The position numbers and the translations under genes are program-made. Source: Hypsibius dujardini (Eukaryota > Tardigrada > Eutardigrada > Parachela > Hypsibiidae). From it: a stretch of DNA of 25,000 bases. The notes under the pieces were generated by a model that was given only the letters and a program-made list of their open reading frames with translations, had not been told where the DNA came from and searched no databases. Of the stretch, positions 1 through 10,864 are shown piece by piece. The DNA lies in contig LRSR01002829.1 of the NCBI GenBank assembly GCA_001579985.1, positions 1 through 25,000 on the forward strand. The letters run 5' to 3'. Numbering within the stretch: the first letter of the stretch is position 1; every line of letters starts with the position of its first letter.

Positions 1-2060
1 GAAATGCAGTGTGCGCGATAGGATATGGGTCAGGGATGCAGGAAGTGAGTGCATGCCGGCGCACGCAACGCGCAACGTAACTCTCCCTGTGTATCTGTAT
101 AGGCGCTTGACCAAGCAAACAAGCCCACAGCTCCAAACGCGCACACAAGCACACACACAAGCACACAAGCACACACACACACAAGCACACACAAGCACAC
201 ACACACACACAACAAGCACAGGTAAAATCAACACATACGCTCGGCTCCTCAAGGTCTCTTTCCGCTCTCTCACACCCACTGCGACACTAGAACTCCGGCA
301 AACCAGCATCAACTCAAACGAAAAAATCAGTCTATTTTCTGTGCACTAATATTCTCAATCAACAGGCTGTAACTCTTACGCAAGTAGTTCTCTTAATTCA
401 TCTTTTAGTTAGGGAGTCTTTTGTGGTATTTAGCCTGCTGGTAAGACAGATGTGTAGAAGAATGGCAAAAGGAAAAGTGTTTTTTTTGCACAAATTATGG
501 TTGTGACAGGCAAATAATTTTCTTTTACGTAGATATATCTTTTTTTGCAATCGCTATCATAAAACTTAAAAATAGTAGACATACACCAAAAAATGTCAAT
601 ATAAAAGAAATTGACTTTATTTTCTTTGTTTCCCAATTTTACAAATATTAATAAATTCCGAATTTGATATTTCCGACTTTTTACACTTTTTACATGGTTT
701 TGTTTTCGGCACCATATCGAGCTCACATTTGTATTACTTTACATAATAATATTTTTGTTAATTCTGCCCAATTCTTTTAGTATTGTGATTTTTAGCAATC
801 ATCATTTTCCAGTTGGTTTTGTACAAACAACCTGCCCCTTGCGAAAAAAGTACGACAGTAATTGGAATCTTAATTGAACTCCTTTACGGTTCTCCAAACG
901 GTTCCACAGTACGTTACAATTTGGCAGTCTATCTTTTGGTCCATGCCAAAATGAGTCCATAATTGCATCCCAAAATGAGATGCAAAAAGAGATACAAAAT
1001 TTTGGACTGAGCCGCACTTGGTTGACCAATGATCAGTCTTCCCCAAATGCTCCCTCCTGGCCTTGATTACAAAATTATTTGGCATCATTTGGTGTGACCA
1101 AAAGGCTTTAAGGCGTGAGAGGAAAATAGGAAAAAACACGTTAGGGAGTTAATTCGTCGCCATTCTCACTTGAGCAAAGCACATACCGCTGAGCTAATAG
1201 GGACTCTTAATAACTGGCACAATGAAATTCACAATGAGGGAGACACTTTAACAACCAAAACGACTGACGAGTGGTCAATCGGCACTGTACTCGTCCTTTT
1301 CCAACATTACAAGTATTTTTTAAACCAAAATATTGAAATCGACACTTTGTCTCCATTTCTAGACTTTTCAAACTTACTCTGGAAAAACTTCTAAGTTCCA
1401 ATAAAATTGGTGTCATAAATGGTACTCCATTTGGTCAATTTTTCACTTCAGGGCCTAAAAAGGGTTACAGGTTGCTTTGTTACGCAATATGAGACGTTAT
1501 AAAGATACTAAATGTAATCGTTTTCGATTATCACCGTATTTCGGTTGGTGTTTTTCGAGAGGGTGCGCTTTTCAACAAGGAAAAACGGCATTGGTCAATG
1601 CAACGTCCAACACGTTTATTTTCAGCTGCACAAACCGCCCCACGATGCCGTGTCTCTGCATGAACGGCGTTCGTTGTCTCAATCCCGCGGTCCCATCAGC
1701 TCACGCTACAAGGAGGGTCTTCAAAATCACTCGATTCACTCTCTCCAAGCACCCACACTTCACAATCGGTTTTTTGTGAGTAATGGCGTTAATTCCTGTG
1801 ACTTTGACAAATGAGCTTATTTCACCCTCTTAAAGCTCTCATTTGTCTGTCTGATTTGTCTGGTTTGAGCCGGTTGTTGCTGCGACAGCTCCGCACAGGA
1901 AATCGGTCAACAAGTTGTTAGAACATAAAGCGGCGCGGTATTAATTTTCATATGTGCGTGACGTGGTGATGGGTGGCTTGAGCGCTCCCTGCCCTCTTAC
2001 CACGCACTTGTATGTGCCATTTTTCTACGGCATTTTGGCGGAGCTTTCAATGATTATTTT
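1..2060. other. Region upstream of the PLPPR-like gene, no gene recognised
   Basis: I recognise no conserved protein in any frame. The short open frames here have no family motifs and the base composition shifts from CA-rich (first 220 bases) to AT-rich (about 340-800) and then mixed. The stretch from about 1480 to 2060 is richer in GC and may contain the promoter and 5' UTR of the gene that starts at 2061, but I see no convincing core promoter element. The reading frame of the first PLPPR exon is open upstream only to a TGA at about 1959-1961. Confidence 0.5.
141..220. repeat. CA-rich simple repeat
   Basis: An imperfect array of (CA)n interrupted by AAG, giving an AAGCACAC-like higher-order unit. 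Open frames over it encode only Thr/His or Val/Cys repeats and are not genes. Confidence 0.9.
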
Positions 2061-5000
2061 ATGAACGCTTTCTGTTTCGGGGAGCTGAGCGGTCACGGGG
2101 CACCACAAACTGCCGAGGATATGCATCAGATGCTGAGTAAAGGCGATTTGGTCGCGTTGGGCGATTACTCCGACGCCTCGGAGTACAACAATAAAAATCC
2201 GCGGCTGTATAAAGTGAATCACTTTGTCTTGCCCATTTTCTTCCTGGAAATTGTCGCCGTGGGATGTGTCGGCGCGTTGGCTTACTACCTCAGGTAAACC
2301 GGTAGACAACAAGGGTTTATGGTTACAAGACTTGAATGTTTTTGATTTTTCTTGTCGACACCTTTTTAATTAGCCATAATTTATTTTCAGTTCAGAATTT
2401 TTGACACAACTTCAATCTTAACGAAAACTGAGCTCATCCGAATTATTTTTAACAACGGAGGCGGGATTGGGGGGGGGGTATCAGTAAAGGTGGTATTCAA
2501 AATAACGGCAACATTTATGGAATATAAAGTGCTTTGGGAAAATTCAGGCAAACCTTGTCGAGAAAGAGATCCAAGTTTATAAAATAGGAGCCGGAAATAG
2601 GGATAACAAAATTAAACTAAACAATAAATTAAAATTAAACTGACACTAAAACTCTTAGTGAATTTCTTCTTGGGTTTAGTTTTTCAATGAAATAACAAAA
2701 TTAAACTAAAACTTTTAGTTACGAAGAATTTAAGTACAAGAAACTTAAAAAAAACTACATTTGATCAACTCAATTTTGATTAAATCTCGACTGAAATTTT
2801 TAGTTACTAAAAGTAATCAAACTGAAAATTGTTAGTAACTAATTTTTGTTGACTAAAAAAACCAAATAGTTGATTAAAAAAAAGGAATTAGTTTACTAAA
2901 AAACGAGTTAGTTCACTAATTTTAGTTTTTTGCCATCTCCAGCTGGAAGACAATTTTCACGCCTAAAAATGCATGATTAGTAACAAGTCGTCGCGACGAT
3001 TCACTGCTATCGGCATATTTGGGAAAACTTTTTGCCCCTTTTGCTACAGACTTTTTTAACCAAGACATATTTGACTTGATATTCCGTTCAGACATTGGCG
3101 AAAGGCGACAGAACACTAGCGTCTGACCATCGTTCAAGGAAGTTCTTCAGGATTGAAACCGCTGATTAATCGGTTGATTTTGCAGGTTTACCGACGTGTT
3201 CCCGCTCCAAGAATACCCGCTGAACTGCAGCGACCCTGGCATAAGTTACCCTTACCTCAATGCGTCGACATCCCTCTTGACAAATGTGCCGGTGGAGATT
3301 GTCTACAGCGTGACCTTGCTCTTGCCACTCGTCGTGGTATGTCTAAACACGCGCGCACTTTATCTTCATGTGCTTTATACTTATTTCTCCTATACACACT
3401 TGCTGACACGGACAAATCATCCACCGATCACTCTCATCCAGACAATTCAATGCATTTAAAGCGGTGGCAGTGTCTAACTCCTAAGCTCACTTGACCCGAT
3501 CTGCAATTGTTCAAAAGACGTTATACGAATTTAAATAAAATAGTAAATAAAGTTTCAGAACATGTTCTTTAGAAAAAATTTTAGCCGAGAATCCCTTTTT
3601 GTCAAATCACTCAAACTGATTGAATTTGTTTGTTTGAACGAAAGGAATTAAATTCAGATCTGGTACTGTAATCTCCCGATTTTAAGGGACACATTTTTGC
3701 CCTATCAGTTAATTTGATCCACCCCGGATCTTATCTGTTCATCACCGTCTGCTATTGTTGTTTAAACAATCAATCAATCAATCGGTTGATTCAATGTGTG
3801 CGTCAAGAAATTCCGCCTAATCAATCAATCAATCGCTGCCACGTTGCTCTTAAATTTCAACCAGTCACGACACAGTGAATCCGATTGAACAGTCAACCGA
3901 TGACTTGGGGTGGGGCTTAACTGTCCCTTGTCCCCTGATATCGGGAGATTAAAGTAAATGGCGTTAACGGGAAACTTGATATTAAATGTCTTCTTTGTTT
4001 CAGATGTTGATCGGTGAACTCGGCTACTGGCTCTTTTCCAGCAATCCCAAAAAAGTGGTTCGCGCTCACTGCATCGGACTGAAGCTGCACTTAATGCCCA
4101 GGAGGTTCTTCCGATACGCCGGTAACTAATATCTTTGATGAATAAAAGTCAGAACCGCACAAGGGGCAAAGTATCAATAATTGAAGCAGTTTTGCCATTG
4201 ATATTTAAAATAACTTTTACTATCAAGGGATCATTTACCAGCACCAATTTCACATAACGATCAAATCTTTTTCGAAAACCTTTTCCACTAACATTATTTA
4301 AAAAACATTTACTTGCCAGGAACAAGACCTTGTTCAATTTTGAAAAAATTAGGAAATTGGACAATCACTGGAAGATTCCAGAAGCAGCAATAAAAACCTA
4401 TCTCAAAAGTGTTTTTTCCTTTCACTTTAAATCCAGATGACGCAACATTTGATTGCGAACCGTTTGGCATCAGCCGAAGTTTTTGGTGTAACTAGGGGGA
4501 GGAGTTACGGCTGTTATTCGGTAAAGCATTCTTAAATTCTTTCAAAAGTGAGTTAACTTTCACAAAAAATTAGGTTTTTAAAAATGTCAATGAAAATCGT
4601 TAGCCTCAGCGCAGCTTTCGTTAAGTTGGCAGTATTGAGCCGCCAAGTTCGGCCAGAATCTAACCGTTCCCTTCAAGAATATATATTTCTCAATCACATT
4701 TCAGTTAAGATTGCTTAGTACATCTTATTTACATATTAAAGGACTCCACTACACCATGTGTCTTCGCTTTTTCATGGAATCGCCAGTTTTTAAAAAATAT
4801 TGTTAATTATGAACACTGAAATCATTACACGCAGTTTCTCCTCAAAGTTGAGTAAATGTTTTTGGTGGACCCTGTAACTGTTCCGTTTTCCAGGGCTCTT
4901 TCTATTGGGACTCTTCTCCACCAGCATCTTCACCGACCTAGCCAAGCTCATTACGGCTCGTCCGCGGCCTTACTTCCGGTGGGTGTGCGAAGCGAGCTGT

Positions 5001-6504
5001 CACAACGCGGACGGCTCACTCACCATCACCGACCAAGACTGGTGCGTGGACGAGGACCTACGCACAGCACACGCGTCCTTCCCTTCCTTCCACGCCTCAA
5101 TTACTCTCTATTCAGCCGTGTTTGTGTCCGTAAGTCCACACGCCATTCAACGAAAAAAACGAACTCAAAGAAAAGCAACAGTTGTATTCCTGTTGCGCGT
5201 GTCCGACGACGTCTTGTCTGTCTACCTGACTCTGGCTTTGTCTGTCTGCCTGACTCTGGCTTTGTCTGTCTGCTTGACTGTGGCTTTGTCTATCTGCTTG
5301 ACTCTGCCTATCTGCCTGACTCTGGCGTTGTCTGTGTGAGTTTGCGTTAGCCAAATACGAACGACCGCCGCGCAAACAATAACTCACGCAATTGAATCGC
5401 GACTCTCTTTTTCACGCTCGTTTTTTTGTGTCTGTTTCTTTTCGTGTGTAGATTTACATGCATAACTTGTTGACGGCGCGCGGGGCGAGACTGCTGCGAC
5501 CGCTGTTGGTCTTTGCCGTGATCGGACTTGCGGTGCTGGCTGGATTGAGCCGGTTCTTGACCTATCGCAGTCACTGGCAGGACGTTTTGGCGGGCTTCCT
5601 GCTGGGAGGTGTATTCGCAACTTATTTGGTAAGAAGAAAAAATTTCACAATTTATTTTTCACAATCAAAAACGGAAGAGAAAGTCACGAACGGCAAACAG
5701 ACAACACTTTCAGACAACTGCAAACAGAGGCTGCACTCAGATAAAATAGTATAGCCAGGCAGACAAACAAAGTGGCCGTGTAAATGAGTTAGATGAAGCC
5801 AAGCGAACATTTCTGCAATTCAGACAGATAAAAAGGACAAACAGACAAGATTTTTGGAAAAAGGGAAACCCAGTTAAAAAACAAGGCACATTCATTTTTC
5901 ATCTGTGCAGACAGACAAAAGTTAAGACATTTGGAGAAAGAGAGTGTGACACGCTGTCTATAAACCTTATTCACAGACAGCATGAGATACTTCACACAGG
6001 CTGCAGACAGACAGACAAACCAGTCAGTCAGTCAGTCAGTCGATGTCTGTTTGCACTATTCAGACAAAGATCTAGGAACGATTGTACGCAAACGCGAAGA
6101 AAAGTAATGTTTTCAGTCACAGTCGAGACATACGACGGGCAAGGCAGGCAACTGTTTACGTTAATGTCTACCTTATTTCTTTACAGGGGATATTCAGCGC
6201 CGATTGTTTCACAGAAAGACACGCCCAAGACCAACTAGTATCCTCCTCACGCCGGAAGTCTGGCTCATCCAGTCCGACCATGCAGCATCCTCAGTTGCAT
6301 GACAACAAGTCCCCCTTCTTCTCTTGGTTCCCCATCCCGCGGGTCAGTTTTAAGACCAAACCGGCGCGCTACATCAACGGCTTCACCAACCACGCCACAG
6401 ACTACAGCCACGACTCGATTCCGGTGGTGTACCATCAGGAGATCAACCGCTCCATCGATAACTTCACCAGGCCATCTCACGCGCACGTCATGCAACATTA
6501 CTGA
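2061..6504 (+). CDS. PLPPR-like (phospholipid phosphatase-related) six-TM membrane protein, 6 exons
   Basis: Exons read as 2061-2293, 3186-3336, 4004-4121, 4894-5129, 5452-5628 and 6187-6504. All introns are GT-AG and phases agree, giving about 410 residues. Six hydrophobic segments lie near residues 53-76, 111-138, 162-186, 235-253, 260-283 and 288-308, the PAP2 layout of lipid phosphate phosphatases. Motif C1 is complete (KLITARPRP, 185-193). C2 reads PSFH instead of PSGH (231-234). C3 reads SR-x5-S-x3-D (279-290), so the nucleophilic His is Ser286. Loss of that His, the YRSHW context and the IPRV motif in the tail resemble vertebrate PLPPR/PRG proteins, which lack phosphatase activity and act at the plasma membrane. 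I infer a non-catalytic role. The start at 2061 is the first ATG in frame; an earlier spliced 5' exon cannot be excluded. Vertebrate relatives start nearly at TM1, so the roughly 50-residue N-terminal extension is lineage-specific or needs checking. Confidence 0.87.
2600..2935. repeat. AT-rich low-complexity region with repeated ACTAAAA/TTTTAGT motifs
   Basis: Part of PLPPR intron 1. Dense direct and inverted copies of a short ACTAAAA / TTTTAGT motif. No end structure or coding potential was seen, so I treat it as low-complexity intronic sequence. Confidence 0.6.
3666..3954. mobile_element. MITE-like element with terminal inverted repeats and TA target duplication
   Basis: The left end (3666-3691) begins CTGTAATCTCCCGAT and the reverse complement of the right end (3929-3954) begins CTTTAATCTCCCGAT. 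By eye 22 of 26 terminal bases match. TA flanks both ends (3664-3665, 3955-3956), as in Tc1/mariner-type insertions. The element is 289 bp, non-coding and sits inside intron 2 of the PLPPR-like gene. Its interior holds two AATC tandem tracts (about 3768-3784 and 3821-3835). Confidence 0.75.
5217..5336. repeat. 24-bp minisatellite in PLPPR intron 4
   Basis: About five tandem copies of a 24-bp unit containing TCTGTCTG followed by CCTGACTCTGGCTTTG; one copy lacks 6 bp. It starts about 85 bp after the exon-4 donor and lies wholly in the intron. The unit looks like an expansion of the TCTG tetranucleotide found elsewhere in the window. Confidence 0.85.
6021..6040. repeat. (CAGT)n microsatellite
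   Basis: Five tandem CAGT units in PLPPR intron 5, preceded by a short CAGA tract. Confidence 0.85.
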
Positions 6505-6565
6505 CTGCAGCAGAGAGAAAGAGCACACGTTTTGTATATCGGTATTTTTAGGACTTCATAATACA

Positions 6566-6571
6566 ATTAAA
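6566..6571 (+). promoter_or_regulatory. Candidate polyadenylation signal (ATTAAA) of the PLPPR-like gene
   Basis: ATTAAA about 60 bases after the TGA stop. It is a common variant of AATAAA. The only support is position. Confidence 0.45.
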
Positions 6572-7112
6572 TACCGGGTTCGGAAATGCTTTTGAGACAA
6601 ACTTGTAATTTCTCCGTCACTACTCATCCCACTGCCTCAAATATTTGTTGTTACAACGCCTGTCCATGTGAACATCCACTTCAGGCTAAAAAAGGGAATT
6701 TAATCTAACCACGGAAAATGGTAGAAAAAAAGCAACGGCAAACCTGATCTCAATAATGGCCCAGGTCACACCTTCATTTGCTAGCAAAACGATAATTTAT
6801 TCCAAAAAACCAAAACCTAATTTGGATTGCCGCCACAATAACGCAGCGAAAAAAATGCCATGAGATAGGTGCATTTACGAGAGATACAATGCCCAATAAT
6901 CTGCCAGAAATTCAGCAAGATTTTGTTATTAAAATTGCTTTTCAAAAGTGTACTTCGCTTTGCGGTGCATGGCTCCTGTGTGTGCTGCATGCTCGTAATC
7001 AGTTTGATATCAGTCTGCTCCTAAGGTCTTGGGCTGTCACACAAATTGAATTAGATTGAAAGTGAAACGTGCAAGAAGACAAACTGAATCGGAAAGATTC
7101 GAGCACAGTATC
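6572..7112. other. Spacer after the PLPPR-like gene
   Basis: No gene recognised. The first about 45 bases (ATACCGGGTT onward) resemble 11230-11275, which suggests that PLPPR 3'-flanking DNA is also represented in duplicated unit B. The rest shows no coding or repeat structure that I can identify. Confidence 0.4.
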
Positions 7113-7195
7113 GGATGAATTGAGTTCTGCTGCACAATTCTTAGTGTCTAGTCCATGATAAATGAGACATGGCATACAGTACGTTAAAAATTACA
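7113..7195. repeat. Unit-A copy of the sequence downstream of DDX23
   Basis: Starts GATGAATTGAGTTCTGCTGC and is clearly homologous to 13611-13695 and 20521-20605, which lie just downstream of the DDX23 pseudogene and the full DDX23 gene. Homology stops at about 7195, where the equivalent of the DDX23 C-terminal coding sequence is missing. Confidence 0.8.
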
Positions 7196-7310
7196 GCTAC
7201 AGGGTTCGTCATAAACATTTACTCAACTTTGAATTGTCGTAGTAGTAACTATGCGCGACCGATTGCGTCCCTGTAAGTTTATTCCGAACCACAATTTAAA
7301 GTAGAAAACG

Positions 7311-7596
7311 AAACGCCCTGCCACATCTTTGGCCAGCAGAATGTGTTTCTCTCTACTCTTCAAACTCGCCAGTGCAAACTCCCTCTCCCCCTGTCCCTTC
7401 CCCCGTGCAGTGTCGCCGCTTCGTATTCTAACTTCTCCAGACTCTTCGTGAGAACATCTGCGCCCTTCTTCTGATTGACAAAGATGATCATCGGAGATTC
7501 GAATCCTTCTTTGAGAACGTTTGTCAGTTCGGAGCGATTCGTCCCTTCAGGCATGAAACGAACAATTTGTTCAACTCGATCGACTAGTTTGCCCAC
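7311..7596 (-). pseudogene. DDX23/PRP28 exon-6 fragment (unit A)
   Basis: Reads on the minus strand from [13 protein letters not shown] through [16 protein letters not shown] to ATLHGG, the part of helicase domain 2 found at about residues 655-719 of the full gene. It then continues out of frame, because the C run holds five C where the full gene has six. Both ends are cut: nothing of the DEAD box or of the HRIGRTGR motif remains. DVLTKS is shared with the unit-B pseudogene, while the full gene has DVLAKS, so A and B are sister copies. Confidence 0.9.
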
Positions 7597-7604
7597 CCGA
7601 TTAA

Positions 7605-7804
7605 CTGCAGCAAGCTATGATTCACGTCCCTATAAAATTTTATTTCATTTATTGTTCAAATAGAAGTTGTGATAACCATTCGCTATCGGTATGATTACCA
7701 CACCGTGTGATTTAGAGAATGTGGCATGGTTTCCGTTTTGAATTACAAACTGACTGCGCTAAGTTTTTTAGTCCACACAGGGAAGTCTAGTACAGTGGGC
7801 AGTC
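7605..7804. repeat. 5' flank of kinase unit A, homologous to 15118-15321
   Basis: The two stretches align almost without gaps (GATTCACGTCCC..., TATCGGTATGATTACC..., GAATGTGGCAT...). They directly precede the ATG of the two kinase copies, so the promoter or 5' UTR was duplicated with the coding sequence. A possible acceptor, CACACAG, lies about 20 bases before each ATG, so an upstream exon is possible. Confidence 0.8.
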
Positions 7805-10099
7805 ATGATTTCTGCGCAAAATGCGACCATTCCATGGTTTCAGGTCCATACCTGTGACCGTGAGAAAATTTGTTTAAGTTTCTTGAACTGCAGTCGTTCA
7901 GGAACTGGCAACGAAAAAGACAGTGACTGTTACTACCCGGCAATCACATTGCGCTTCAACGGGATCAAACAAACTTAAAATATCGTTATCCTCCTTATGG
8001 AATTGCTCGCGGACTATTCTCCATGATTGTGGACACTACTCAACTTGAGGTATTACCGAGTATTTCCGTGGCCGTAAATCGAACAGTCTTCAGAGTTCAT
8101 TTGCAACTGCAACAGTGACACCAGACAACATCAGCGCTTTTCAAGATATGGCCGTTCGAATTACCAAAATTACACACCCTAATCTCGTTCGACATTACGC
8201 GTTTGGCAGTTGTCCACCGGAGCCTTATACTCGGAATTGGAAACCATCTGCTGTTGTATTGAGTGGGCATCAGAGAGAACTTCCTGTCCTGTGCAGTCTA
8301 ATGGAGAGCTGGCTAACTCCAGGCAAGATTTCACTGTGCAGCGATGTTATGTTTTGCATCATGTCACTGTTTTTGCTTCCCTAGGACAACCGTTTGTACC
8401 GCTGGGAGAAGTCTGTCAGGAGGTTCAGTTGGATGCCAATCAGATCGTCACCTACACCCTACAACTATTGGACGCACTAAGTTATCTTCACAAGCAGGAT
8501 CCCCCCCCACGTAGTTGGTAACCTTCGGAGTTACTCCATTATTGTCGTGCCAGACCGTAGCTGCGTCAAAATTATGGATTGGTTTAGTACTTACCGTTCT
8601 TTAGTCCAATTAACGTGGCCTGACAATCGCTATTTCAGCCAAAGTAAGTATGTGCATCCAGACCTCATTGACAATTTTGGTTATTCCAAGCCTGCAATTA
8701 ACGCTGATCCGAGCATGGATATTTGGAGTCTTGGCTGTGTTGTGTTGGACATGCTGACGCAAGGCAAGGTTCAGTACGTCAATCGGGATGGGATTCCATT
8801 GTCTCCCCATCTCCCCTACTCCGACTGGCTTGCATCCATGCAAAACGGAGGTCAACCTGTCATTCCTGATAGTGCACCAGACATAATTCGTCGGTTCTGT
8901 CAGAACTGTTTCGAGCGGGATCCGGAACTTTATCTTACTGCCAAAGAGTTGACGAATTCCATCGTTAGGGAGAAAAATTATGTACGAAGAGCGCCCTCAA
9001 CAGCAAACACGATGATGCCATACCTCTCATACCGAATGACTCATGATAACAAAGAGCGAACGCTTCCCTTTGAATGGGACAAACTTATTGGCCTTGGTGG
9101 CTACGGAATTGTCTACTCTGTCAAGGCCGAAGAGACCGATATGAATAACAATGCCGTTACCCGTGGTGTGAAAGTCAATTCACGGGACAGGAAAGCTTTG
9201 GCGTTGAAGGTTCTTCACAGCGCTGGGATTGTTGTTGAAAAGCAGACGCTGCTCTTGCAAATTGAGCACCCTTTTATGGTGAAGTATCTGGCGATCGGTC
9301 GACTTCCATTCGGTCCAAACGGAGTGCCGAACCCTCAAACTGGCGTACTCATGGAGTATTGTGAAGGTACCCAGGTTATTTTATTTTGAAAGTTCGAAAA
9401 ATCAGAATTTATCTCAATTAATAACCGACTTATCTAGTTGTAATTTCCGAAGCTTGCAATTTTTTTCCAGGTGGTACACTGAATGAACTTTCTCGGTCAA
9501 CCGAGTTAAGCGAGGCGGATATTTTGAAGTACCTCTGGCAGATAGTATCCGCTGTGCACTACCTACACGAACGCCCCCTTCCCATCTTCCACGGCGACAT
9601 TAAAGGTGAAAACATCTTTTTGACACAAGATCAAGCTATCTGCAAGCTGGGTGACATGGAAAATTTCCACATTTTGGTTGAGGGTAAAACCAACGTCGGG
9701 GGCTTGAAGGTCAAACAGGGTACCCTTCTCCATATGTCGCCGGAGATGTTAGTCTACGCCTTCGGCACTGACGATGAGGATCAAGCGCTTTCAACGGGCA
9801 TTGGAAGAGCGAGCGATATCTGGAGCGTCGGATGCACGGTGTTGGAGATGGTGGGAAGAGGGCAGTTCCAGTACAAGTCTGCAGATGGAACGATAATAAC
9901 AGTCGATTCGGGCAAACCGAAGAAATTCTTAAAGCAAGTAAATGACGGGGCATATCCTGACCAATCGGACGCGGAGAAACGCCTTGGTTCGGAGTTAAGC
10001 CACGTTTTGGCTGGATGCTTGCGGAAGGATGCAAATAAACGCCCAAAAGTGGCTGAACTTGCTGGTCTGATTTCTTCGGTTGGCGGACGGCATAACTAG
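7805..10099 (+). pseudogene. Kinase copy 1: broken pseudokinase half, intact C-terminal STE-like kinase domain
   Basis: Paralogue of the gene at 15322-17503. The N-terminal frame from ATG 7805 ends at TAA 7976-7978; later homologous blocks (8029 onward, 8115-8208) lie in two other frames. An exon starting at 8385 has a one-base insertion in a C run (8501-8508, eight C; seven in copy 2), which puts a stop after SYLH. From 8547 the frame is open again: DIWSLGC of the pseudokinase, then a full kinase domain (GLGGYG, ALALK, HGDIKGEN, GTLLHMSPE, DIWSVGC) across an intron 9367-9470, ending at TAG 10099. ATG 9012 could start a 327-residue single-domain kinase. I infer loss of the long protein; undetected introns or an assembly error in the C run are alternatives. 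Differences from copy 2 near the C terminus include KRPKVAELAGLISS against ERPEAAELARLVQA. Confidence 0.75.
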
Positions 10100-10864
10100 A
10101 CTGTCACCCAGACCACCACCAAAATGCGAGAGTTTCCGCCCCAATCGACTATTTCTGGCTTACGTTCTTTTTATACTCTTACCCGTATTTTAAACGCTTG
10201 TTTTTCACGTTTATAAATAGTTTGGACATTTGTGTCTCCATGCGATACCGATATACAGGCAGCCCCACATTGTTCTCCGGTCACTCCCTTTTTTAATGCA
10301 CAAAATGTAAGTCAAACTCCGCCCCCAGATGCACCCTTATGGTCAAGCAAACCACACCCACTAACCAATCAAAAACGTCTGTCACTCTAAATAATCAAAA
10401 CATCAAAACTTTCAGACAGCCGTAGAAGCAGCTGTTCGGTGAATTCGAGACAAGTCCCACAGGCTCACATAAAATTACTGTACGTACAACTTGACAGGGA
10501 CTTTTCCCAAATAAATTGTGATCGTTAACTTTGCACGATTTGGTTTGCCGTGGGCGACATAAATTTAGCCTGTCTAGCCAGTGTTTCTTTTATTGACCCA
10601 ACCGGCCTGCCACAACAGACGGCGCATGCGCGCATCTAATTTTTGTGCAACCGGAGAACAATGTGGGGCTGACTGTACTACCCGGTACGTATGATGCATT
10701 TGTCTAGAGTTGATATCTCGTTGAAATTCGAAGAGTTTACAATTCAGTTTAGCGCTGTTTTCAAGCTGGAGAATTTAAACCTCTGAAATTGTCCTTTTAT
10801 AAATATCATATTCAGTTCCAGCTGGTTTATTATGTCGGAGATGGAAATGAGTATTCCGCGAATG
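10100..10864. repeat. 3' flank of kinase copy 1, homologous to 17504-18097
   Basis: Homologous, diverged sequence follows both kinase stops (CAGACC(A/G)CC..., TTTTATACT..., later CGCATTTGTCTA-like and AATTCAGTT blocks, ending TATTCCGCGAA). The unit-A version is interrupted by the 420-bp TIR element at 10256. The unit-B version has other sequence at 17640-17880 instead. Confidence 0.75.
10256..10675. mobile_element. 420-bp TIR element, TA duplication, empty site present in the paralogous flank
   Basis: The left end begins CAGGCAGCCCCACATTG and the reverse complement of the right end CAGTCAGCCCCACATTG. The inverted repeats run about 26 bp (10256-10281, 10650-10675) with one mismatch. TA lies on each side (10254-10255, 10676-10677). 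Removing the element and one TA gives ATATACTACC, matching AATATACTAACC at 17905-17916 in the other kinase flank, a clear pre-insertion site. No protein is encoded, so it is a non-autonomous element, Tc1/mariner-type by its target site. Confidence 0.85.

Noticed and set aside
802-1139. Two overlapping minus-strand frames containing HFGM-type repeats
   Set aside because: No domain, no splice context and AT-rich composition; the internal similarity is a short local repeat.
2061-6504. Active type-2 lipid phosphate phosphatase
   Set aside because: The C3 His is Ser286 and C2 is PSFH. The expected nucleophile is absent, so PLPPR-like is the better call.
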